From: Saturnia japonica
Lineage: Eukaryota > Arthropoda > Insecta > Lepidoptera > Saturniidae
NCBI GenBank assembly: GCA_033032175.1
Contig: CM065312.1
Location: 4,526,001-4,590,000 of the forward strand
Reading direction: 5' to 3'
Length of the DNA stretch: 64,000 nucleotides
Part shown: positions 43,122-53,848 of the stretch, piece after piece
How positions within the stretch are numbered: position 1 is the stretch's first letter
How the letters are laid out: each line of letters opens with the position of its first letter
Position numbers and translations under genes: made by a program
The notes under the pieces: generated by a model
What the model was told of the DNA's origin: nothing
Database searches by the model: none
What the model saw: only the letters and a program-made list of their open reading frames with translations

Positions 43122-46002
43122 ACCGAAAGCGTTAAATCTTTCGTTTTTTAACGCACGGAACCTATATCCGCAGCGTGATCTCGTCGCGACCTTTCTTAAA
43201 GATCACCAAGTAGATGTTCTTTTAGTGCAGGAGACGCTCTTAAAGCGTGCTAAACGTGATCCAAAAATCGCGAACTACAATATTGTAAGAAATGACCGGG
43301 CCGGCCGCGGGGGCGGCACTCTCATTTATTACAAACGATCGTTATATTGTACGCCGGTAGATCCTCCGATACTTACCAATATGGAAGTATCCGTGTGTAG
43401 ACTAGGAATGACCGACCACCCGTCCATAACGTTAGTCTCAGTTTATCTCTCGCCGAGGAAAGAGCCTCTCAGGTCTGACCTAGAAAAGCTACTTTCGCTC
43501 GGTGAATCGGTCATTATAGCGGGTGACCTCAATTGTGGGCACACTTCGTTTGGCAATTGGAGAGACTCCAGTAATGGGGTTAAACTCGAAGAGCTAACGA
43601 ACGTGCTAAACTTTGATGTCATAGCGCCACCCACTCCCACCCACTTTCAAGACAACTGTATGCCGACAGTGCTTGATGTAGCTCTCATTAAAGGTATCGC
43701 GCTTCGGTTACGACTCATTCGGGTCGTACACGAGCTCGACTCCGACCACCGTCCGGTCATCATGCAGCTAGGTCAACCAGACGACTCTAGCCCTCCTTCG
43801 GTCCAAGTGGTTGACTATGCCAAGCTAAAACATTATCTTGCGGACAGGCCGTCCTCGTCCAGCTTAGATAGGATCCCGGACGTATTGGGGTCCGTTGCGG
43901 ACGTAGATCTCGCGATCGATTCCCTGGTCGACCACCTGCAGGCCGGCATCGGAGAGGCCTCGAGAGAGGTCGAAGAGGCGAGCGATCGCCGCTTCGTACT
44001 CCCTGCCGACGTGCGGGCGTTGTTGACGGAAAAGAACGCGGCGACTCGTGCGCACGACCACTATCCGACCGAGGAAAACCGCGCACGTTTACGCGCACTT
44101 CAAAGATCGGTTAGAGCCCGTATATTAGAACTCGGAAGTCACAGATGGGACGCCCTCGTCGAAGGGCTAAGGCCGTCGCATCTGGCTTACTGGAAATTAG
44201 CTCACAGTCTCAAAATAGAGGCTTCTTATCTTATGCCCCCCCTCGAGAGGGGTCCCGGTATACCGCTCGCCTTCGATAGCAGCGACAAGGCGGAGTGCCT
44301 CGCAACTTGTTTGGAGAGCCAGTGCTCTCCGAACAGTGTCGATGCAAATACCGACCGGGTCGAGGGTATCGATGGATGCGTGCGGGAGCTGGATAAGCTC
44401 CCCGCGACAGACTCCCTGTCCCCAGTCACGTCTGAGGAGGTTCTTTCCATTATAAAAAGCCTTAAGCTTAGAAAAGCACCAGGTCCCGACGGAATCAGGA
44501 ATGAAGTACTTAGACTTCTTCCCGATCGCCTCATAGCTCTTTTGGTCTGCATCTTCAATGTAGCCATAGCCCACTGCCATTTTCCAGCCGCCTGGAAAAA
44601 GGCCATAGTCATAGGTATCCGTAAGCCCGGCAAGAGCGCGTCGCTTCCCGACAGCTATCGCCCGATCAGTCTCCTAAATACTTTAGGGAAAATGTACGAG
44701 CGGATCCTTCTGAACCGTCTCAAGTCAGTAATAGAGGAGAAAGACCTCTATCCGCCTGAGCAATTCGGTTTCCGTGCTAGATATTCTTGCACTCATCAAG
44801 TGCACCGCCTCACGGAGCACGTTGCATTTAATTTTGCTGAATTATATAAACCCCGCCGTACACTTGCGGTCTTTTTCGACGTTGCCAAGGCCTTCGATAA
44901 GGTCTGGCACGAGGGATTGATCTACAAGTTGTATCACTTTGAAGTCCCCGATAGGCTAATTAAAATAATTCGCGACTATCTAACAGATCGCACCTTTCGC
45001 TATAGAGTGGAAGGTGAATTGTCCACGCCCCGTCCAATACGCTCAGGCGTTCCCCAAGGTTCGATCCTGGCTCCTAGCCTATTTAACCTGTACGTCAGTG
45101 ACCTACCTCGACTCCCGGAGGTCGAGGTAGGGCTATACGCTGACGATACAGTCTTATATGCCTCAGATAGGAATAGATCCCACCTCAGACACAAAGTCCA
45201 ACGCTCCGTGACCACTCTCGGGAAGTGGTTTAACGAGTGGCGTATAGCCGTTAATCCCTCGAAGAGCGCCGCGATGCTCTTCGATGCGGATTCGTCACAG
45301 ATACCGTGGAAGCTTAAACCTGTTAAGCTCTACGATAATCCGATTCCGTATGTAAGAGAGACCAAATATCTAGGGGTAACCCTAGATAGTAGGCTCTCTT
45401 TTAGACCCCACATCCGTAAGGTTAGGAACAGGGCCGCGTGGGTCCTGGGCCGGTTGCATCCTCTGTTGTGTTCGGTGAGTAAAATGTCCACGCGACATAA
45501 GCTCACGCTCTACAAGACGTGTATTCGACCAATTTTGACATACAGTTGCGCCGTGTTCGCACATATGTCCGAGTCGAGTTTCAAACGGTTACAATCGATA
45601 CAGAATAGGTTCCTCTATCGTCTCACCGGGGCCCCGTGGTATGTTCGAAGCGTAGATCTCCATAGAGATATGGAGCTTCCTTCGATACATGCCTACGTTA
45701 AACAGCTCTCCCGTTCGTATTTCGACACCGCGTCGAACCACGCGAATCCGTTAATAAAAACAGCCGCCACTTATGTTCCGGCACCCACGGACATCCGGTG
45801 CAAACGCCGGCCGCGCAATATTTTTATTGATCCCGACGATCACATCGAAAATTCGAATAAATATTACACATCCGTCTCTCCAAACAGAGCGTGCCAGCGC
45901 CCACGCCCGCGTAACCACCGTTCTCTCCGCAGAGGGCGGGCGGTCAATTTCGCTCCAGCACACCCGTCACGTCCACCCTCTCTAGCGGTAACCCAAGCCT
46001 AG
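43108..46002 (+). CDS. LINE ORF2 endonuclease/reverse transcriptase, copy 2 (964 aa)
   Basis: Identical to the copy 1 protein except R343G and A435D, both outside the catalytic motifs. All endonuclease residues (E42, D140, N142, D213, H214) and the reverse transcriptase YADD at 677-680 are present. Most nucleotide differences between copies in this frame are silent, consistent with recent descent from active, selected masters. With its promoter also present, this is the best candidate for a currently active gene in the window. Confidence 0.92.
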   Translation: MAKFKPKALNLSFFNARNLYPQRDLVATFLKDHQVDVLLVQETLLKRAKRDPKIANYNIVRNDRAGRGGGTLIYYKRSLYCTPVDPPILTNMEVSVCRLGMTDHPSITLVSVYLSPRKEPLRSDLEKLLSLGESVIIAGDLNCGHTSFGNWRDSSNGVKLEELTNVLNFDVIAPPTPTHFQDNCMPTVLDVALIKGIALRLRLIRVVHELDSDHRPVIMQLGQPDDSSPPSVQVVDYAKLKHYLADRPSSSSLDRIPDVLGSVADVDLAIDSLVDHLQAGIGEASREVEEASDRRFVLPADVRALLTEKNAATRAHDHYPTEENRARLRALQRSVRARILELGSHRWDALVEGLRPSHLAYWKLAHSLKIEASYLMPPLERGPGIPLAFDSSDKAECLATCLESQCSPNSVDANTDRVEGIDGCVRELDKLPATDSLSPVTSEEVLSIIKSLKLRKAPGPDGIRNEVLRLLPDRLIALLVCIFNVAIAHCHFPAAWKKAIVIGIRKPGKSASLPDSYRPISLLNTLGKMYERILLNRLKSVIEEKDLYPPEQFGFRARYSCTHQVHRLTEHVAFNFAELYKPRRTLAVFFDVAKAFDKVWHEGLIYKLYHFEVPDRLIKIIRDYLTDRTFRYRVEGELSTPRPIRSGVPQGSILAPSLFNLYVSDLPRLPEVEVGLYADDTVLYASDRNRSHLRHKVQRSVTTLGKWFNEWRIAVNPSKSAAMLFDADSSQIPWKLKPVKLYDNPIPYVRETKYLGVTLDSRLSFRPHIRKVRNRAAWVLGRLHPLLCSVSKMSTRHKLTLYKTCIRPILTYSCAVFAHMSESSFKRLQSIQNRFLYRLTGAPWYVRSVDLHRDMELPSIHAYVKQLSRSYFDTASNHANPLIKTAATYVPAPTDIRCKRRPRNIFIDPDDHIENSNKYYTSVSPNRACQRPRPRNHRSLRRGRAVNFAPAHPSRPPSLAVTQA

Positions 46003-46503
46003 GTCCGTTCCTCGGTGTGAAACCCTTGGGTCAGGCAACCGCCCGCGCGATACAAGTGACACTGTACGTGCATCACTTAGCTACCTACATACAACACTAC
46101 ACACGTATGAACATACACACGTGCACACCACACAGGTACATAGGTTCTGTGAGGGACCTTTTTTTTTCTTTTTTTACGCTAGTTAGTTAGCGCTAGTTAG
46201 TGTAGAAACATTCCGATTACTGAATACACATACGCACGGTTCCTTCCTTCCTCCCAGGAGGAAGGGAACGTGCCTATGTGTATATTTAGTTAGCTCGAAT
46301 CGTAGGTGTAGGGATTCGAATAGATCGCGACCTATTTGCGAACGCGACGACCGCCCGAGCCGAGGTCCGGCCACTTTGGCACCCTCGTGCGAGTCGTCCA
46401 CAAAACTTTCGCGGCTGAGTGCCCTCTGCGCTCGCCCCCAAGTCCGGTGAAGCTGTAAAAGCCGCAGCGGCTTTAGGGCCCCTAAGGCTAACAGTGTAGT
46501 CAG

Positions 46504-46534
<31 letters not shown>

Positions 46535-46544
46535 TCACGTTATG
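46535..46544 (+). repeat. Target-site duplication, third copy
   Basis: TCACGTTATG after the A tail of copy 2, continuing into host 'atcaattggagcgaag'. Confidence 0.85.
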
Positions 46545-47043
46545 ATCAATTGGAGCGAAGTATCTATGAAAAATGTTGGAAAAACGGGCAAATTTTATTT
46601 GTTTTGAGAGCTTCCATTGCGTTTAAGGCAAGGTACATATAGCTATCTTATAAGGTTTACTCAACATATTCTTTTTTATGATAATAAAATTTGTTTTTAA
46701 ATAATGCATTATTTGTGAAGGTGATTTTATAAACAATGTATTAATCCTTACCGAAATAAATACGTTATTCATCACATGCATTTAATTTTGGACAAAATTG
46801 CCCTTTACGTCATTTGATTTCAATGGATATCGTAGAAGATATCACAGTTTTAAAATAACTCTGCAGCAAAATAATAATCAAGTAACGCGCGTGCATTTTA
46901 GCGAAATGATGTGGCAGGCGGGCGGCACCTATAAATTGTATTGTAGGTTCCTACGACAATTGTTATTTGTCTCTGCCTACGTCCCACTCTCTCTAACCCT
47001 CTCTCACTTATGTGACGCAGACGAAGTTGCGCGGCTCAGATAG

Positions 47044-47454
47044 TGCAATATATACGTACAAATTCTTAGGAAATATAAGGTGCTCGCTGTCTCATCAATG
47101 TCATGGTTCCAAGTATCTTAAACAAACAAACAATTCTCGAAATTCCAAGCTCGTGTCATTACACGCTTCTGTTCCAGAAGACCTTGTACTTTCGCCCACT
47201 CTGTTTCTTCTGCGTATCAATAATGCCAAAGGCCAATATGAATCCAAGGTTATGAACCTTTGATGATGCATGATATCGCCACTTACGGCGAATCCATTAT
47301 GGACGGCACCACCATTACGACGGTCACTATCATCGCCAGGGTTATACAGGGATAGTTATGGTACAGCACGTAATTTCTATGTCTGTAACGATGTGAAGAG
47401 TCCTACGACACGAATGCCTCTATTCCACGTCTTAAGCGAGAATGTCTTCTGTCG
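47044..47454. other. Non-coding stretch
   Basis: Mixed composition. Overlapping ORFs at 47012-47263 and 47270-47629 show no domain; the second runs antisense through the LINE tail that follows. Confidence 0.4.
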
Positions 47455-47762
47455 TTTTGTTTTTCTGAATAACTACGCTGTTAGCCATAAAGGCCCTGAA
47501 GCCTCAGACGGCTTTTACAGCTTCACCGTGACTTGGGGGCGAGCGCTTAAGGCACTCAGCCGCGAAAGTATAGACAACTTGCTCAAGGGTGCCGAAGTGG
47601 CCGGACCTCGGCTTGGGCAGTTGCCGTGATTGCAATGAAGTCGCGATCTGGCTAATTCCCTACTCCTACAATTCGAGCTAACTAACACATACATATAATA
47701 TGTTCCCCGCCTCCTCGGAGGAAGGAGGGAAACATTTGTAAATGTATTTAGTGATCTCAAAG
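47455..47762 (-). mobile_element. 5'-truncated LINE tail, minus strand
   Basis: Reverse complement of the LINE 3' UTR: 'gcttcaccgtgacttggggg', 'ccggacctcggcttgggc', 'aattcgagctaactaac', and the hairpin near 47690-47750. It ends at the left in a worn T run (47468-47478, an A tail on the minus strand). Non-coding. Confidence 0.75.
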
Positions 47763-47984
47763 TATTCTTCTGCCCTGGCTGTCGGTCGTATTTATATGGA
47801 TTTCTCCAATTGTTATCGGTGTATCGGAACTACGCCAAACACGTTATTTCAACATATTTTGACTACAATAATTTTTTGGCGGATGTTGTTATTTAGACCG
47901 TAGATGCCCCGATATATACTTTTATAATTATGGTAATACTTATATTGTCCATTTTGAATAAGCTAGTCCAGCCAGACCTGTAGT

Positions 47985-48200
47985 CGGAATGTCATGGTGG
48001 TCGAGTGGTTTCTGAATATCGATTCGATGTCCGCAGGTTCGAACCCCGGCATGTACCGATATTTTTTTTTGTAATTCGCGTACATTTACTGATTCAAATT
48101 GGTAATACTATCAGCTGACGGTGAAGCAAAACATCGTGAGGAAATATGAACGGTTGTGAAATGTTTTTGTAATACCATTGTATGTGGAAAAGTATAGAAC
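47985..48200 (+). mobile_element. tRNA-headed SINE
   Basis: 'catggtggtcgagtgg' (A-box-like) and 'gcaggttcgaaccccggc' (B-box) form a tRNA-like head. Downstream 'gctgacggtgaagcaaaac' and 'atcgtgaggaaat' match lepidopteran SINE/LINE blocks. The head is not a functional tRNA gene, since no acceptor stem closes it. Confidence 0.65.
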
Positions 48201-48889
48201 TGTTGATTTCTCGGCGTTTGGAGTCGTCAATACCTAGGTAGTAGGTAGTGTGAAACTTACAAGGTAATATTATTCTTATTATGCCAGTGTATCATCATAT
48301 TCGACACCTCATTATTTAACATGAAATGGGATTTTGAGACAAAAACCAGGTCTACCACAAAAAAGATACCTACTCTCAATCAAAAGTATAATATCATAAG
48401 TATAAGCGATATTGATTCTAGAAAAGTCTATTTAAATGAAATAACAAAGAATAATTTCCATATAAAAATAGAGACAAAAAAGGGTTCTCGGCCCTCGGTA
48501 AAAACCTGCGCTTTGAACGCCCCAATCGATTATTATTAAGCCGAGACGTGACGCGAAAATTTTATTTCTTATAATGACAAACGATCTCATAACGTAGGCA
48601 TATGGAGATTAATTCTTTTTTAGTAGAATGTAATTTATCAAACTATTGTAATTTTAATTGTATCGGTCCGGGAGATATTGTATTGGCATATAGTTTTAAT
48701 AATAAAACAAGTTCTCGGTATTTCTGTGTAGATTAAAATCTACGTTAATTATCTTACAGATGTGACGCTGGCGCGACGATGGGGAAGGAAAATGGCGGCG
48801 CCAGAGAACAATTAAATATGGCCGCCGCGCCGCGCCGCGTCGCGTCGCGTCGTACGCCTGAAAGCTATTATGTGCACGTTTAATTATTA
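48201..48889. other. Non-coding stretch with a CGCGT simple repeat
   Basis: An unassigned 72-codon Lys/Thr/Ile-rich ORF at 48321-48539 matches nothing I know. A short CGCGC/CGCGT cluster lies at about 48822-48852. Confidence 0.4.
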
Positions 48890-48990
48890 CTAGCTGATAC
48901 CCACGTCTTCGTCTGCGGCGTTTATTATAATAACACCGCAGTAACAAAACACATCGTGTCACGTAGTGCTTATAAAAATCGTAGATTCGT
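48890..48990 (-). mobile_element. Helitron-like end fragment
   Basis: CTAGctgatacccacgtcttcg with T on the host side; the family match fades within about 100 bases. Confidence 0.45.
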
Positions 48991-49821
48991 AAAACTTTAA
49001 TAATTTTTATTGAGTTTTTGGCTGGATCCTTGAAGTGACATGTTGTGGTTTTTATTTTTAATTCATTTACTTACGTTTTTGACCCTATATATTGGTAGCG
49101 TTTTGTGTGATATAGTTTGGTTTAGTGCATAAGTGATGTGGATTATAAATATAAACTGAAAGCATGCATTTTGAGAACACGGTACAAATGTTGTTATCAG
49201 CATGTTGAAACAAAAGTGATAGGAAATCACAGCTTCAAGTGGAAACACTGTTGTCAAAAAAGGATAAAAGTCTCTTCTCGCTCACGCCGGTATCAACTCG
49301 ATAGTGAACTGAAGGTAATTGCCCACCATTCACGATTGGATGTAAAGAGCGCCCATGCCGTTTAAATCATTAAACATTAAATCATAAATATCATTGGTGA
49401 TAACCGTAGTTTTTGGATTGTAGGTATACCTTGCTACTATAATATAAAAAAATTTGTACTTATAATAATTACATATTTCGTATGAGTCACCGCTTCAGTT
49501 AAAAATAAATAGGTTATATTTTCAAATAATGTTGTTTTTATTTTTATGAATTGTACTTGTAAACATGTAGATTCTATCCAAATATAAACTACGTGCAATT
49601 TCTTAATGCGAGTGTAACAGCCACAATATACCTTTGTTTTGTAAATAACAATCTGCGGACGAAAATATGATAATGTATGTATATTTTCGCATAAATATTT
49701 ACTACAGAAAAACGACGTACAAATAATCGCGTCCTTGGAAATACAATAGTAAATAAAAATTTAATCAATTTCTAATGATAAAGTGGTTCTTTGTACACGA
49801 ATTTAAAGTTTTTATTTCCTA
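48991..49821. other. Non-coding stretch
   Basis: AT-rich. The 75-codon ORF at 49138-49365 has several Cys/His residues but no recognisable finger spacing and is probably chance. Confidence 0.4.
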
Positions 49822-50132
49822 CTAGCTGGTACCCGCGACTTCGTCTGCGTATTATTGCATATACACATATTAATCTCGGAACACAACCAACCAAAAAAAT
49901 CGCCGTTTTTGCGTGATTGAGTAACAAACATAGAAACTTTCCATTTATTATATTTGTAGGATAACACTAGTTAAACTATGACTTTATCCGGGATAAAAAG
50001 TAACCTATGTGTTATTCCAAGCCATAGACTATTTGTGTGCTAAATTTTATTGAGATCTGTTCAGCCGTTTTAGCGGGATTGAGTAACAAACATACAAACA
50101 TACACACTTTCACATTTATTATATTAGTAGGA
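49822..50132 (-). mobile_element. Helitron-like element, short subtype
   Basis: CTAGctggtacccgcgacttcg at the left, 'tttattatattagtagga' at the right; interior 'gggataaaaagtaacctatg' and 'agatctgttcagccgtttt'. Same subtype as 1664-1963. Confidence 0.65.
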
Positions 50133-51437
50133 TTAGGAGAAATCCGTGTAAAGTGAACATCCTCGGTAAAGTTTTTTCCTTTTAAAACTATACATATTAT
50201 CTTAAGGTGTTCACTTTGCCCGGACTTTGCTTAATTATTAGGGTTCTATGCCTAGAATTAATAAACGTCTAAGTCATAGAGGAAGACTTGAGGTATATGT
50301 TGAAATTGATATCGAAACTATTTTATGTAAATAATCTTACATATTAATTATTAGAGATGAAACGGATACCCGGTAATTATCCGGTATCCGATCTATCCGG
50401 CCTTATTTTCACTGTCTGGCCGGATACCGGATAGAAATTCAGTATCCGGCTGGATTTCGGATAGTAAAATTCTAAAAACTCGTTATTTTACACGAGGCAA
50501 ATCATACCACAATAGATTGTGGACACCGTTTATTTTATTAATCGCATGTCAAAAATGTTTGTTTTATTAATTAGCTTAGTACTCAAAATTAACAAGTAGC
50601 AAATTGTGGTAAATGAATACCAAATTTTCCGTATTTGTTGGTAAGAAGCAACTGCGCTTGACTTCGTATTGAACCTGACTAGCTACCGAAAATAGCCTTT
50701 CGCTGTAAATGCTACTGCCCAGTGCTAAAAGAGAAAATCTAGCAAACTTTGACAACTGCGGGTACTGATTCAAATTAACTGACCACCAAATGTATGGGTC
50801 GTGATTGCAATCGATTCGAGATGTCTTTAAGAAAAAGTTAATTTCGTTAGCAATTAGATTATATTTCACTACAAATCACTACTATTATCCTTTACCACTT
50901 CATTGAAACAGTTCCAAAAAGTGTCATGAGCTTCATGTTTGAGGTTGGATTAAGTTCTATCTTCTTTCATTAGTTTAGCAGGTGTTGAAGACGGCGATGA
51001 TCTGATACTTTCAGAAGAAGATTCGTCATAAGAGCTTTTTATATACCTACTCTATCATGATTTTCTGTCAGGCTTTTCCAGTTTTAAGAATTCCTAAATA
51101 GTCTGACTTGAACCTTGGGTCCAAAAAGGTAGCAATTAGGTAGTTTGGATTATTTCCTAAGGATTTACAACGATTTTCCAATTCAGCTTTCAATGAAGCT
51201 CTCATACGAGCCAAGTCTGGTATTCTTTGTGCAGTCTAGTTTGCGGAATCACCTCGCATATACAGGAAAGGCCAGAAATTGAATTTTCGTTATTTCTTCA
51301 AATGATTTTAGAATATTTATGCACTGCTCCATTAGAACACTGTTGTATCGTTAAATTAGTGAGTGTGCCATGTTCAGTGACATAAAGAGAGATAGCCTTT
51401 TTTCTTCCCTGCCATGTAGAAGGTAGAGTTCCCCCTC

Positions 51438-51448
51438 GTGTTGATGTC
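51438..51448. repeat. 11-bp target duplication of the nested LINE derivative
   Basis: CGTGTTGATGT here is repeated at 53849-53859. Removing one copy and everything between them restores continuous hAT sequence. Confidence 0.75.
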
Positions 51449-53848
51449 CTTTTTTTTAACGTGGAGAAACCCGTCATGGGTACACAACCGCCCGGGGGGA
51501 CGAGTGGTTATGTGAGACTCTTACTCACTAAAACTCCACGGTGTACCATCGGCCGCCATAGCAGGACGACACTGGACCTGTAGTAGTATACTACCGCGTC
51601 GCCCCGGCGGCTGGCCCCAGTCAGGCCCCGGCGCTGTTGAGAGGCAATCTGGTACAACCCTGACTGTCTCCCAGACGGCTGAACCAGTGCAATGGGAAGA
51701 CGGGCCCTCCGACCCGTCTCCCCTTGGTCTAGCAAGGGCAGATAAAAGAGGTGGTTAAGCACCCCCACCTACTGCCCATCGTCTACGCAGATATCCTGCG
51801 GTGCTGTAGGTGCTGCTTTTACGGGAGGCGGTTGGCAACTAGCACTGCCCATATAATGGCCTGCTGGCCTACCGGCGTCGGCACAGTGACCGCAATACAG
51901 GGCTTCCGCCTCGCACTGCAGTGCTTTATGACCCGGCCTCCCGCGCCGGAAGCACAGCCCCCCCCTGTCAACCGTCGACGGACAAACTGGCCACATGTGA
52001 CCCAAACCCAAGCACCTGAAGCACCTCATAGGTTTTGTCTCCAGGAGATGGACTCGGGCAGTCCCCCCTTTTACATCGTCCTTGCTGCGGCGACAGGGAG
52101 AAACATGTAAATTCTTCCCATAATCCTCCCCATGGTATTTATTTCACCAGCCCTGATGTGTGCTGCATCACATCCCTCTTTGGATGCGACAGCCGCGATC
52201 ACCTCCTCCCTGGAAACCGAGTCGTCCAGTCCAATAATACGGACGTCCGATCGCTTAGTGGCTCTGCCCACTGTAGCGAGGGGGCGAGGGGAGATTAGGC
52301 TTGGGCTTTTGACCAACAGTACCCTTCCGAGAAGTGGGAATAACCGGCGCGGCCACCGATGGCACCGTGGAGGTCATCGCTTTCTTCTGCCTCTTGCGAC
52401 GGGCAACCATCGTAGTCCACGCCGCATCCTAAGCTGCCAGAGCCGGAAACTGCGCCTTGTCCACCCCTAGGACAGGCACCTGGGAGGACGTTGACTCCAC
52501 TGCCGCAGCTCAGCGCGGACGCCGTGCATGCTTGGAACCTAAGGCCTATTGTCCCTCAGTGCTGGTTTCCTTCTGCCTCTTGTCAGCCACTAGAGGGGGA
52601 CGAGTCAGTGGGACCAAGCGGTCCTCCAGCGTCACCAGGCGGGCGCTCATCTCTCCGAATGATTTCCGGAAAGAGCTCTCCAGCACCTGGATGGCCTATG
52701 CCAGGATATTCGGCCTCTGAGGGTACGGCTGAGTGACGATAGGCGGTGGTGATGCCTGCTCTCTCGCGTCGGCTTTTTAACGCATGGCTCAGATCTCCGC
52801 TTTAACTTGCACGAGCTCTTGGCAAAGACTCGACACCATGCGCCGCAGGCAGAGAGTTTCTTCTGCCACGGTGCGCGTCAAGAACGTGGCCACAATCTCA
52901 TGCAGGACACTAGCTACCCTCTTAAGTTCCCTGATGCAGGTCCCTTTAAGGTTGCCAGATTTCTTGCAGACTTCAAAAATCTTGGCAACCTTCTCTCCGG
53001 CCAGAGCTCTTAACCTCTTAGGGTCAAGTGTTTCAATGGCCAGTTCCTCCTCGACTGACCGCTCTTCATCAACATCCACTTTTTCGACTCCTGGCCCTTC
53101 CTCGACAACCACTTTCCCGGCATCCTCATGCTTCTGACCCGCCGAAGTACCCGGGTCACATAATCTTCCTCACTGGTCCGGGGCTATGACCAGTTCCAGA
53201 TCTAAGTTATGCGGCTCCCCTGCCCGCTTCTGACCCGTACCCCTCTCATCCACTGCATCACGACTGCTGCTAAACCCACAACCTATCACACCACAACTGG
53301 TGCTACGCCCACAACCAGTACCGCGCTTACGCTCCTGACCTTCCTTATATCTAAGTTTTAAAATGTTTGGGTTGGATTTTCTCATTTTGTTCCCACAAGA
53401 ATGGGAGATTAGAAGGTCTACCTAGGCAGTGCCCCCTGTGCCTGAGTAAGCCCAGCGTAACCCGTCAGAGAGTTGACCGGTTCTTTGACTGGGGTCACCC
53501 CCCCAGCCACGCATCGCCTCGCGGTGTGCCGCCACTTGGGATTGGGGTGTTCCCATCGAAGGCTGCGAGACATGACCACGACACTTCGATGGGATTACGA
53601 CAATAACGGAGGCAGTGAGAGAAGCCCCACTTGCCTGCCCGACGGCAGGGTAATTGCTCGCCGGGCCACCATCAGCTTTTCGTCAAATCGCTCTCTCTGC
53701 TAATTAGAGGGATGCTGACAACGGAGGAACAATAACGCCCTGAAAAAAAAAAACAAAAAAATACCCCCCTTTCAGGTATTTGCCGCGGACCGTGAAGCGG
53801 TCGACGTTGCCCGGGACACATCACGCGGAGGTTCCTGACTCGTGCCCC
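51449..53848 (-). mobile_element. LINE derivative carrying ORF1 but no ORF2
   Basis: On the minus strand it runs from a GC-rich 5' UTR (53848 down to about 53386) through ORF1, then a 3' UTR with 'gtggagttttagtgagtaa' and 'cccatgacgggtttctcc', to a short A run (T run at 51451-51458). An 11-bp duplication flanks it. No endonuclease or reverse transcriptase coding is present in 2.4 kb. It is either an internally deleted LINE copied in trans or a non-autonomous ORF1-only family. The zinc-knuckle arrangement and 3' UTR differ from the central pair, so it is another lineage, perhaps R1-like. Confidence 0.7.
51769..53385 (-). pseudogene. LINE ORF1 (gag-like) of the nested derivative, broken
   Basis: Starts at an ATG at 53385 with a Lys/Arg-rich N-terminus. 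A middle helical segment at 53112-52789 (ERSVEEELAIETLDPKRLRA and on) is coiled-coil-like. A segment at 52316-52071 lies in another frame and has RIIGLDDSVSREEVIAAVAS. The C-terminal part at 52029-51769 holds three zinc knuckles: CFRCLGLGHMWPVC, CFRRGRPGHKALQC (second Cys replaced by Arg) and CGHCADAGRPAGHYMGSASC. Stops near 53170 and 52789 and at least two frame changes disable it. Confidence 0.65.

Larger units (their letters stand above)
40605..46534 (+). mobile_element. Jockey-clade LINE, copy 2 (full length)
   Basis: Layout: 5' UTR 40605-41222, ORF1 41223-43121, ORF2 43108-46002, 3' UTR 46003-46507, A tail 46508-46534 (27 A). It begins GAGTTCCG directly after the middle target duplication and carries the 226 bases missing from copy 1, with promoter-like motifs. 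All parts expected of an autonomous element are present and open. Confidence 0.92.
34687..47043 (+). mobile_element. Helitron-like element split by two LINE insertions
   Basis: The left part is 34687-34848 (TCTATACTAATATTATAAAG start). The right part is 46545-47043 ('gacgaagttgcgcggctca' end, then ATAG|T). Joined, they give about 661 bp collinear with the copy at 22553-23254, including 'ccattgcg', 'gtggcaggcggg' and 'ctctctctaaccct'. Everything between is LINE DNA and target duplications. Confidence 0.75.

Noticed and set aside
34839..46544. Tandem LINE pair made by template jumping in one insertion event
   Set aside because: A target duplication lies between the copies, which a single event would not create. 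Copies differing in length and sequence also argue against simple duplication. An assembly artefact cannot be excluded without reads.
47985..48060. A tRNA gene on the plus strand
   Set aside because: The B-box is good but no cloverleaf can be closed, and a SINE-like body follows.
51751..53137. Plus-strand ORFs in 51751-53137
   Set aside because: They are the complement of the minus-strand LINE ORF1, which has zinc knuckles and a coherent layout.
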